Shown piece after piece: positions 28,695 through 35,893 of a stretch of DNA of 64,000 bases; positions within the stretch are counted from its first letter, which is position 1; every line of letters starts with the position of its first letter. Source of the DNA: Bacteroidota bacterium (GTDB taxonomy: Bacteria; Bacteroidota; Bacteroidia; Bacteroidales; VadinHA17); NCBI GenBank assembly GCA_029552825.1, contig JAKPDL010000017.1:1-64000 (forward strand). The letters run 5' to 3'. Under the pieces are notes generated by a model. The model did no database searches. It was not told where the DNA came from and saw nothing but the letters and a program-made list of their open reading frames with translations. The translations under genes and the position numbers were made by a program.

Positions 28695-29846
28695 ATGAAT
28701 ACAAAAATCAGCCTTTCAAAGATTCTTCCAGTGCTCATGTCGTTTTTTGTGATGAGTTTTGTGGATCTGGTAGGGATAAGTGTTGACAGGGTAAGTTCCG
28801 ATATGGATCTCAGTGCGACGCTTGCCCAGTTAATTCCGATGGCAACATTTCTCTGGTTTTTCCTGCTATCGGTGCCGGTAGGAATTATTCAGGCAAGATA
28901 TGGTAAAAGGTTTGTGCTTAATGCAGGAATGGTTTTGACAGCAGCCGGACTGCTTATTCCTTTCATTTCTTATTCCTTCGGGATGGTGCTGGCAGGGTTT
29001 GCTCTTATTGGCATCGGTAACACCATTGTGCAGGTATCAGCAAACCCGCTGTTATTAGATGTTGTACCTTCAAACAGGGCATCGAGTTTTTTGAGTTTCT
29101 CTCAGTTTGTAAAGGCAGTTGGTTCGATGATTGGTGCTCCGCTGGCGGCGGTCTTTGCTTCCCAATTCGGTGATTGGAAGCTCGAATTTCTTGTTTTTGG
29201 CATCATATCGTTACTGGCTGTAATATGGCTGGGGTCTGTAAAAATAGAAGAGCGGAAGGAAGAAGGTTACCGGGCAACATTGAAAACTTCATTTGGCCTG
29301 CTTGGAAACAGTTACATACTGATGATGGTTGTAGCTATATTTCTTGTTGTGGGGGTAGATGTTGGATTCAACTCGAATTCCGGGCAGTTTCTGATGAAAC
29401 ATTTCGGAATTGAGCAGACGGCAGCAGAGTCGGGACGAAGTGTTTATTTCTTCGGCCGTATGCTCGGGACATTCCTTGGGGCAATCATGCTAACAAGGAT
29501 ACAGGCACCCAGGTTTCTGATGTGGACGACTATACTTTCAATAGCTTCTGTGGCGGTTCTTCTTGTTATTCCTTCAAAAGTAGCTGCATGGGGACTTGTC
29601 TTTCTCACAGGTCTGGCAGTAGCCAACATCTGGCCATTGATATTTTCCCTTACGGTTGGCAGGTTTCCGGAACGCAGCAGCGAGATATCCGGACTTATGA
29701 TCATGGCTGTGTCAGGTGGTGCCCCGATACCTTTCCTTATAGGCTGGATAAGCGATATAAGCAATATAGTGCTGGGAATGTCGGTGCTGATAGTTTGCCT
29801 TATATATATATTTGCGGTGTCGGTTTATAATCTGAAAAAAATATAA
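28695..29846 (+). CDS. MFS sugar transporter (FucP/GlcP-like)
   Basis: A 383-residue major facilitator protein with about twelve membrane segments, resembling the FucP/GlcP sugar:proton symporters (VGIIQARYGKRFVLNAGMVL in the first cytoplasmic loop; QVSANPLLLDVVPSNRASSFLSFSQFVKAVGSMIGAP is characteristic). It follows the ROK kinase and very likely imports that kinase's substrate. No signal peptide is needed. The start ATG at 28695 agrees with the first hydrophobic helix. Confidence 0.88.
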   Translation: MNTKISLSKILPVLMSFFVMSFVDLVGISVDRVSSDMDLSATLAQLIPMATFLWFFLLSVPVGIIQARYGKRFVLNAGMVLTAAGLLIPFISYSFGMVLAGFALIGIGNTIVQVSANPLLLDVVPSNRASSFLSFSQFVKAVGSMIGAPLAAVFASQFGDWKLEFLVFGIISLLAVIWLGSVKIEERKEEGYRATLKTSFGLLGNSYILMMVVAIFLVVGVDVGFNSNSGQFLMKHFGIEQTAAESGRSVYFFGRMLGTFLGAIMLTRIQAPRFLMWTTILSIASVAVLLVIPSKVAAWGLVFLTGLAVANIWPLIFSLTVGRFPERSSEISGLMIMAVSGGAPIPFLIGWISDISNIVLGMSVLIVCLIYIFAVSVYNLKKI

Positions 29847-29946
29847 AGCTATTGCAGGGTATCAGTTCTGGAGAGAAAAAAATGCCATGAAGGCAGGAGT
29901 TCTGAAAAGGGGGATAGCTGTAATTTTTCAGGTATAATAATAATTC

Positions 29947-30297
29947 TTATCCTGAAGATTCACTTTCGAGGTGCATTTTATGCATGAAGCGATGCACTAC
30001 CGGAGCAAAGAAGACGGCAACGGTGCTCAGGAATGCTATACCGCTGAAGAGGGCATAAAATGATGCAAACACTTTGGCAGTGGTTGTTTTAAGTTCCGCT
30101 ACCGGACCCATACCGGTAAGGATCATTGATGCGTTGTACAGCGAGTCGATCCATCCGAGTCCGGCCGTAAAATGGTAACCCATGACTCCCAGCATAAGAG
30201 AGAAGGCAATCAGTAGTACCGAATAAAAAAAGTACCTCACCATTCTGACAAGAAACATGGGAAAAGGCAAAAGCGGATTTTTTTTATGTTCAAACAT
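29947..30297 (-). CDS. Small two-helix membrane protein resembling an ion-channel pore
   Basis: A 116-residue protein with two hydrophobic helices (FFYSVLLIAFSLMLGVMGYHF and FASFYALFSGIAFLSTVAVFF) separated by a short loop WIDSLYNASMILTGMGPVAELKT. This is the topology of two-helix potassium channels, and the loop resembles a pore helix with TGMGP where channels have TVGYG. It ends in a charged His-rich tail. I think it belongs to the Ion_trans_2-like small proteins common in bacteria, but the filter is not canonical and conductance is unproven. It lies alone, opposite to its neighbours. Confidence 0.6.
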   Translation of the reverse strand: MFEHKKNPLLPFPMFLVRMVRYFFYSVLLIAFSLMLGVMGYHFTAGLGWIDSLYNASMILTGMGPVAELKTTTAKVFASFYALFSGIAFLSTVAVFFAPVVHRFMHKMHLESESSG

Positions 30298-30440
30298 GGC
30301 TCTAAGGTTTTATAGCTTTGGGTGCTAAGTTAGGGTTTATTCCTGGAGATTTATAATTGAGCCATGATCTGTTAAACACATGCACCGGGAATTATTTATT
30401 ATTTTATAAGGCACTTTTTAAAAATAAATTAGCTGAACTA

Positions 30441-30470
30441 TTTGTTTTTAATACTTAATTATTATTTTTG
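30441..30470 (+). promoter_or_regulatory. Promoter of the ATPase-RloB operon
   Basis: TTTG at 30441-30444 is followed after 18 bases by TATTTTTG at 30463-30470, a good Bacteroidota promoter. Transcription should start near 30475, inside the inverted repeat described at 30464-30488. Confidence 0.6.
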
Positions 30471-30497
30471 TGAAGATATCACAAATATTACAAATAT
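30464..30497. promoter_or_regulatory. Operator-like inverted repeat and direct repeat over the promoter
   Basis: ATTTTTGTGA (30464-30473), AGATA, TCACAAATAT (30479-30488) form a 10-bp inverted repeat with one mismatch, covering the -7 element and start site. The word ACAAATAT occurs at 30481-30488 and again at 30490-30497, the second copy overlapping the ATG. This arrangement suggests a repressor site; the binding protein is unknown. Confidence 0.45.
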
Positions 30498-31803
30498 GAT
30501 AATTGGTTTTTCTATTAAAAATTTTCTGTCATTTAAAGAAACACAGATTTTTCAAATGACAGCGGCTCCGATTCGTGAGAAATTTGAATCATTTAATCAG
30601 AACAAATTTAATTATAATGGTAAGATACAGTTTCTTAAATCAGCTGTATTATATGGTGCAAATGCCAGTGGAAAAACAAATTTCATTAAAGCATTAAGTT
30701 TTTTTAAAAATTTTATTTTAACATCTGCCAATCTTAATCCGGAAATGAAAATACCACAAATTCCTTTTTTTCTTAATATAAAAACCAGAACAGAACCATC
30801 TGAGTTTGAGATTGTTTTTTTATGCTGCGGACTTATATACAGGTATGGTTTTATAATTAGCAGGGAAACAGTAATCGAAGAGTGGTTGTATCAGAAGGAT
30901 AAGAGAGAAACAATGGTTTTTAGAAGAAACAGTAAAGGAATTAATATTCCCCGGAAGTATACAATTCTTAATGAGTTGAGAACAAAAAATATGATCAGAC
31001 CTAATGCCCTGCTTCTTTCGATAGCCGCTCAGTTTAATGATAAAAGTTCTATAGAAATATTGCAGTGGTTTTCAAATAATCTTAATATTATTTCAGGGCT
31101 TACGGATGAGCTTTATAGCCTTTTTTCTATAAACTTGCTTGACGACTCTAAATCAAAAGACATTATTATCTCTCTCATTAAAACTGCTGATCCCGGAATT
31201 GAAGATCTTAAAGTAATTGAAAAAGAAGGTGAGAACATTTTATTTACCCTAAGGGCACCAACTAATCAGATACCTGAGATTAAAAAAGGTAAGGCAGTTA
31301 TTAAAGAGTTGAACAGTGTTAAACATGTTATTAATGATTCAGGAGAATTTGAAACAATTGTTGAGTTTCCTTTCGAATTGTTCGAATCTGAGGGTACAAA
31401 AAAATTTTTTCATTTGCTGGGTCCGGTTATGGACACACTTCGGTATGGTAAAATACTTGTTATTGATGAGCTTGATACCAAGCTTCATCCTCTAATAACC
31501 CGGCAAATAGTAAAATTATTCAACAATAATAAAACAAACCCTAATAATGCCCAGTTAATTTTTGCCACACATGATATACAACTTTTGGATGCCAAAATTT
31601 TCAGGAGAGATCAGATATGGTTTACTGAGAAACAGGATGATGGTTCAACCCGACTTTATTCACTTCTCGATTTTAAAAAAGGCAAAACTCCAAGAAATGA
31701 TGAAAAGATAAGTAAAAATTATGCTTATGGAAAATACGGCGCGGTTCCTTATACTGGGGATATAGATATTCTTTTTGAAGACTATATTAATTACAATAAA
31801 TAG
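30496..31803 (+). CDS. AAA ATPase of the AbiLi/RloA type (AAA_15-like), defence-system candidate
   Basis: A 435-residue ABC-type ATPase of the AAA_15/OLD-like group. IIGFSIKNFLSFKE is the typical N-terminal strand pair; Walker A is GANASGKT (residues 54-61); SEGTKKFFHL (from residue 298) is in the place of the ABC signature; Walker B is ILVIDELDTKLHP (320-332, with Glu325) and the switch His is in FATHD (His359). ATG 30496 follows the promoter; an earlier TTG at 30442 lies within it. The gene is clearly more AT-rich than its neighbours and is followed eight bases later by an RloB-type gene. Such ATPase-TOPRIM pairs are known as AbiL, RloAB and PARIS systems that stop phage infection. Function here is inferred from this pairing. 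Confidence 0.85.
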   Translation: MIIGFSIKNFLSFKETQIFQMTAAPIREKFESFNQNKFNYNGKIQFLKSAVLYGANASGKTNFIKALSFFKNFILTSANLNPEMKIPQIPFFLNIKTRTEPSEFEIVFLCCGLIYRYGFIISRETVIEEWLYQKDKRETMVFRRNSKGINIPRKYTILNELRTKNMIRPNALLLSIAAQFNDKSSIEILQWFSNNLNIISGLTDELYSLFSINLLDDSKSKDIIISLIKTADPGIEDLKVIEKEGENILFTLRAPTNQIPEIKKGKAVIKELNSVKHVINDSGEFETIVEFPFELFESEGTKKFFHLLGPVMDTLRYGKILVIDELDTKLHPLITRQIVKLFNNNKTNPNNAQLIFATHDIQLLDAKIFRRDQIWFTEKQDDGSTRLYSLLDFKKGKTPRNDEKISKNYAYGKYGAVPYTGDIDILFEDYINYNK

Positions 31804-31810
31804 ATTTTGA

Positions 31811-32422
31811 ATGGATTACAAAAAGGGGATTCCGCTAAAAAGAAAAAGAAGTTATAGGGATGTAAAAGAAACGTATTTGATAATCTGTCAGGGTGAGAAT
31901 ACTGAACCTGTATATTTCAGGTCATTCAAATTAACAAGTGCCGATATAAAGGCGATATCAAAGCCTGAATTTACAAATATTTTAAGGTTTGTTGAAGAAG
32001 CTCAGAAAATAAAAAATCAGTATAAAAACGATTATGATAATTACTGGATTGTAATAGACAAAGATGATAATTCTGATGAAGATTTTAATAATGCAATAGC
32101 TCTGGCGAAAAAATACGGATTTAAAGTTGCCTATAGTAATCAGGCTTTTGAATTCTGGCTTATCCTTCATTTTATTTGCTACATTGGTCCAATGCACAGA
32201 AAGAATTATAAAAAAATTCTGGACAAATACCTAGGATTTTCTTATAATAAAAAATTGTCTACTTGCAAAAAATTGTACAATGCTTTGCTACCATTTCAAG
32301 GCACTGCAATAAAAAATGCTGAGACTGTCTACAGCAAAATTGGAGATCACACAAATATTGCTGCAGAAGAATCCTCAACCACAGTACACGAACTGGTTAA
32401 AAGCCTTAATAGATATTTATAA
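31811..32422 (+). CDS. RloB/AbiLii family protein with TOPRIM-like core
   Basis: A 203-residue protein of the RloB family, which includes the lactococcal AbiLii abortive-infection protein. TOPRIM-like features: a conserved Glu in CQGENTEPVYF (Glu29 or Glu32) and an acidic motif in WIVIDKDDNSDEDF (Asp83, Asp85), followed by the family block YSNQAFEFWLILHF (residues 108-121). These would bind magnesium in a nuclease active site. It starts eight bases after the ATPase gene and is equally AT-rich and Lys/Asn-rich, so the two genes form one transferred unit. In the related PARIS system the TOPRIM partner is released when the ATPase senses a phage protein and then cuts tRNA; whether this one does so is not known. 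Confidence 0.85.
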   Translation: MDYKKGIPLKRKRSYRDVKETYLIICQGENTEPVYFRSFKLTSADIKAISKPEFTNILRFVEEAQKIKNQYKNDYDNYWIVIDKDDNSDEDFNNAIALAKKYGFKVAYSNQAFEFWLILHFICYIGPMHRKNYKKILDKYLGFSYNKKLSTCKKLYNALLPFQGTAIKNAETVYSKIGDHTNIAAEESSTTVHELVKSLNRYL

Positions 32423-32750
32423 TACTTTATGATGAATGATTTTTTTAAATAACCCCTTTTCCCCTAAATCAGCAACTGTTAGAATATGATTAAGTTCTGG
32501 TTTGTATCCCAAATTCAGCAGGCTTGATTACATGAGAAACCTTTAATTTGATATTTAATTTAAGCATTCCATCAGTACTCAGATAAACTTGAATTAATTT
32601 TCTGATATCCGTGGCTATCTGTTTCATCCGTGTCATCCGTGTGCCATTCAATTGTATTTTGAATTCAAAGTGTAAAATCTTTTAATGACCCACCCTGAAC
32701 AAAAGCTCTGGTTTAATGTTAACTTCATGAAAACAATCAAAAAATAAGTC
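32423..32750. other. Intergenic region with short repeats, no gene seen
   Basis: 328 bases between the RloB gene and a cupin. It holds two tandem copies of CATCCGTGT (32625-32642), preceded by the related ATCCGTGGCTATCTG, and a 12-bp palindrome TTTGAATTCAAA (32658-32669). The CATCCGTGT type of sequence is, from memory, common between genes of many bacteria. No ORF of interest is present. Confidence 0.6.
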
Positions 32751-33086
32751 ATGGAAGAATCACCGGTGAATTTTGAAATCGGAAAGGTTTTCAGGTTTGC
32801 AGAATTAGTAGATTATTCAGAAAAGAGTGTTGTAAGCCGTCAGGTAATAAAGTCGGAGCGTGGCAGCGTAACAGTATTTTCCTTTGACCGGGGGGAGGGT
32901 TTGAGTGAGCATACTGCACCGTTTGATGCTCTCGTTCAGGTCATAGAAGGAACAGCAAGGATAACAATAGGCGGCAAGGAGCATATACTTAATGCCGGGG
33001 AATCGGTTATCATGCCCGCATCAGTGCCACATTCAGTATTTGCACCTGAGCGGTTCAAGATGATTCTGACGATGATAAGGGGTTGA
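32751..33086 (+). CDS. Cupin domain protein
   Basis: A 111-residue single-domain cupin. The first cupin motif is GEGLSEHTAPFDALVQVIEG (only one His retained where the motif has HxH) and the second is PASVPHSVFAPERFKMIL. Such small cupins bind a metal and act as isomerases, dioxygenases or sensors; none can be chosen here. The stop codon TGA at 33084-33086 is followed at once by the frame of a methyltransferase, so the two are probably one transcript. Confidence 0.82.
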   Translation: MEESPVNFEIGKVFRFAELVDYSEKSVVSRQVIKSERGSVTVFSFDRGEGLSEHTAPFDALVQVIEGTARITIGGKEHILNAGESVIMPASVPHSVFAPERFKMILTMIRG

Positions 33087-33089
33087 TAA

Positions 33090-33650
33090 ATTATTGAACA
33101 ACACCATCTTTGTCCGGTATGGGTAGGATACCTATCACTTATACCTCTCCGCAAACTTCGGCATAATCCCAAAAAAATACTTGGACCATATATTAAATCT
33201 GGCATGACTGTGATGGACTATGGTTGTGCCATGGGTTTCTTCAGCATTCCTATGGCTCGACTGGTAGGGGAGTGTGGCACAGTTTATTGTGTGGATATCC
33301 AGCCTGAAATGCTTGAAAGACTTAAGAAAAGGGCGGAGAAGCATGGGGTAAGCAATATTATAAGGCCGTTGCTTGTTAATTCAGATTATAATCCGGCGGA
33401 ACTTTCCGGGAAACTCGATTTTGTAATGTTATTCTACGTTGTACATGAGGTGGCAGAAAAGAAACAATTGTTTGCCGATCTTGCCATGATGCTTAAAAGA
33501 GGTGGGAAAATCTTATTCGTTGAGCCAGAGGGACATGTCACATCTGATGAGTTTGAAGAATCGCTGAGACTGGCTGCGGAAGCTGGACTGGAATTAACAG
33601 ACGATAAACCTGTAAGAAACAAGCTTTCAGGAATATTGATAAAAAAATAA
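33090..33650 (+). CDS. Class I SAM-dependent methyltransferase (start codon unresolved)
   Basis: A SAM-binding methyltransferase of about 186 residues. Motif I is VMDYGCAMGFFSIPMA; the post-I acidic residue is in YCVDIQPEML; FVMLFYVVHEV is motif IV. The first ATG (33204) would start only four residues before motif I. Upstream the frame stays open and encodes a typical family N-terminus (EQHHLCPVWVGYLSLIPLRK, then NPKKILGPYIKSGMTV) back to a TAA at 33087-33089. No ATG, GTG or TTG exists in that stretch; only ATT at 33090 and 33093. Either ATT is used, coupled to the cupin's stop three bases earlier, or the start was lost. The substrate is not identifiable. Confidence 0.75.
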   Translation: MIEQHHLCPVWVGYLSLIPLRKLRHNPKKILGPYIKSGMTVMDYGCAMGFFSIPMARLVGECGTVYCVDIQPEMLERLKKRAEKHGVSNIIRPLLVNSDYNPAELSGKLDFVMLFYVVHEVAEKKQLFADLAMMLKRGGKILFVEPEGHVTSDEFEESLRLAAEAGLELTDDKPVRNKLSGILIKK

Positions 33651-33797
33651 TATCTAAAAACTTAGTTGATTAAACAACATTTCTGACTTTCCGGGTTAAT
33701 CAATAGATTTTTTGATATGAATAATAAAAAAAGTGAAATTTCCGTGCGATAGCCGGAAAAATAGTAATCTTTTATGTAGCCAGAGGAAGATTCGGGT

Positions 33798-34145
33798 TTA
33801 CTTCTGCGGGTTGGGAATGATACACAGAAATTCAAAATCCTCACTGAAGGGGTTTTTGAACTGATGTTTTTCACCGGGTTTTACGAAAAGGCTCTGACCT
33901 ACTTTAATCTCATGTTCATTTCCGTTTTCATCGACAATAATTCCCCTGTTTTTTTCAATCTTGACCACATGTTCATAGTTGTGTTGATGGTAAGGGGTAT
34001 GCCCACCCGGTGAGATTGTGAAATGTCTCATTATAATATTATGGGATTCATCTTTCGGGCCAATCAGGATTTTCATCCTGACTTTCTTTGCGCCTTCCAT
34101 CTGCACCTCTGCAGATTCAATTTCGTGGTTATTATTTATTTTCAT
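33798..34145 (-). CDS. Cupin domain protein with full metal site
   Basis: A 115-residue single cupin. The first motif is GGHTPYHQHNYEHVVKIEKNRG, with the His-x-His/Glu/His set for metal, and the second is GQSLFVKPGEKHQFKN with the last His. It has no signal peptide and is transcribed opposite to the cupin-methyltransferase pair. Small cupins of this kind are annotated as possible dioxygenases or mannose-6-phosphate isomerase-like proteins, but no substrate can be named. Confidence 0.87.
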   Translation of the reverse strand: MKINNNHEIESAEVQMEGAKKVRMKILIGPKDESHNIIMRHFTISPGGHTPYHQHNYEHVVKIEKNRGIIVDENGNEHEIKVGQSLFVKPGEKHQFKNPFSEDFEFLCIIPNPQK

Positions 34146-34614
34146 ATTCAGATGGTTTTATTATTTATAAATCAATTTTTTCCTGCATTTTAATATACAA
34201 ACATATGAAAGTTTGTAAATGTTTAATGAATTCTGGGAACAGTTTCGATGATGTTACCGATAATAAGATGAAAAAACATCCGAATTGGAGACCCGGTATA
34301 CAGGATGACATTCCCGCTGGCTCAGCATATTGGGAACAATTTAATTTTGAAGTCCTGCTTTGGGGGATAAATTCCGCGGAGGTCCCGATATTGCAACATA
34401 TCGGGAACAATTGAATTACTATCGAATTACTATTGAATTACTATCGAATCCCCTCTGAGTCCAGTGAAGCGCAAATGACAATCGAGTGACCATTGAATGC
34501 TGCTTTGAGCAAAAAACAAACATTAACCCATCTTGATTTTTCTCATGTTAAAAAATTGAAATTACCTTTAATACTTCTTCTTTTTACTTATTTTTGAGTC
34601 AAACCAGTTTAATC
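34146..34614. other. Intergenic region with 11-bp tandem repeats and a doubtful small ORF
   Basis: 469 bases between a divergent cupin and the Gfo/Idh gene. A 69-codon frame (34204-34413, starting MKVCKCLMNSGNSF) has no recognisable motif and ends at the repeat block, so I do not call it a gene. A hairpin CCCGATA / TATCGGG lies at 34384-34405. The Gfo/Idh promoter must be in the last 100 bases. Confidence 0.5.
34413..34445. repeat. Three tandem copies of an 11-bp unit
   Basis: GAATTACTATC (34413-34423), GAATTACTATT (34424-34434) and GAATTACTATC (34435-34445) stand head to tail, followed by GAAT. Related words (ATCGAGTGACCATTGAATG) occur about 35-50 bases later, suggesting a decayed longer array. 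Confidence 0.8.
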
Positions 34615-35877
34615 ATGAATAAATCAGGCAGACGTACATTCATAAAGAGGGCAGGGGTTGCATTTGCGGCCTTTACCATTGTTCCCCGTCATGTATTGGG
34701 TGGGAAAGGCTATACCCCTCCCAGCGAACAACTTACAAAAGGCATTATTGGAGTGGGAAGCATGGGCAGGGGGCACTTTAATTACGAAGGTACCCGTTTA
34801 CTTGCTGTATGTGATGTCGACAAAAAACATCTTGAGGAAGCAGTAGCCCTTGCCGGGGGAAAGGTGGACGCATACCACGATTTCCGTGAGTTACTTGCCC
34901 GCACCGATATTGACATCGTCCATATTGCCACCCCGCCGCACTGGCATGGTATAATGGCAAAAATGGCCGCCGAAGCAGGGAAAGATATATGGTGCGAAAA
35001 ACCCATGACAAGAACCATAGGCGAGGGGATAAAGGTTGTTGAAGCTGTAAAAAAACACGGACGCATGTTCCGCCTCAACACCTGGTTCAGATTCAAAGAC
35101 AATTTCTATGGCATGGGCACCACAGTCAAACCTCTCAAGAAAATTGTTGACAGCGGTGTTTTAGGCTGGCCCCTTAAGGTGACCGTAAGCGGAATCACTG
35201 GCTTCGACTGGAAATTCTACTGGTCGGGCCTCCATAACCTTAAACCTGAACCTGTTCCACCTGAACTTGATTACGATTTCTGGCTCGGCCCTGCCCCCTG
35301 GAAACCTTATAACCCTGAACGCGTACACTCGAAATTCAGGGGTTACTGGGACTACGATGGTGGAGGACTCGGCGACATGGGACAACACTATCTCGATCCG
35401 GTTCAATACCTGCTTGGAAAGGATAATACGAGTCCGGTTTATGTAGAGATTGACGCACCCCAGCAACACTGGGATGCCGTGGGCTCATGGCGAAGAATAA
35501 CCTATACCTACGCCGACGGTTGTAAAATAGTTCTCGATGGCGAAAACCGCGACAAAGATGCCGCATATATTGAAGGACCATATGGAAAAATATTCAAAGG
35601 CCTGAAGTCGGATATACCCAATCTGCAGAAACTAATCGACAGCCTGCCCGACCCTGAACCCCAGATAACAACCTTTACCGAGTCGGTACTTACAAGGAAA
35701 AAATTTTCCCTTAACGAGGAGAACGGACACAGGTCGTGTACAATAGTCAACCTCGGTGTTATAGCTCTGCGACTGGGACGAAACCTTAAATACGACCCTG
35801 TAAAACAAAGGTTTGTTGACGATGAAGGTGCAAACCGTATGATCAACCAGCCAATGCGCGAACCATGGACTATTTAA
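34615..35877 (+). CDS. Gfo/Idh/MocA family oxidoreductase with twin-arginine leader
   Basis: A 420-residue NAD(P)-dependent sugar oxidoreductase. The leader MNKSGRRTFIKRAGVAFAAFT contains RRTFIK, a twin-arginine-type signal that would export the folded protein with its cofactor. The Rossmann loop is GIIGVGSMGRGHF, the catalytic region is WCEKPMTRT (EKP), and the C-terminal half has the usual open-faced sheet (YWDYDGGGLGDMGQHYLDPVQY). Relatives oxidise C3 of sugars and glycosides. The gene is followed 16 bases later by the HEAT/DUF1080 protein, a pairing seen in 3-keto-glycoside pathways. ATG 34615 is chosen because it begins the leader; a TTG at 34594 is also in frame. Confidence 0.9.
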   Translation: MNKSGRRTFIKRAGVAFAAFTIVPRHVLGGKGYTPPSEQLTKGIIGVGSMGRGHFNYEGTRLLAVCDVDKKHLEEAVALAGGKVDAYHDFRELLARTDIDIVHIATPPHWHGIMAKMAAEAGKDIWCEKPMTRTIGEGIKVVEAVKKHGRMFRLNTWFRFKDNFYGMGTTVKPLKKIVDSGVLGWPLKVTVSGITGFDWKFYWSGLHNLKPEPVPPELDYDFWLGPAPWKPYNPERVHSKFRGYWDYDGGGLGDMGQHYLDPVQYLLGKDNTSPVYVEIDAPQQHWDAVGSWRRITYTYADGCKIVLDGENRDKDAAYIEGPYGKIFKGLKSDIPNLQKLIDSLPDPEPQITTFTESVLTRKKFSLNEENGHRSCTIVNLGVIALRLGRNLKYDPVKQRFVDDEGANRMINQPMREPWTI

Positions 35878-35893
35878 TGAAAAATAATTGAAT

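Noticed and set aside
34204-34413. 69-codon small gene
   Set aside because: No motif, no promoter seen and it ends at the tandem-repeat block.
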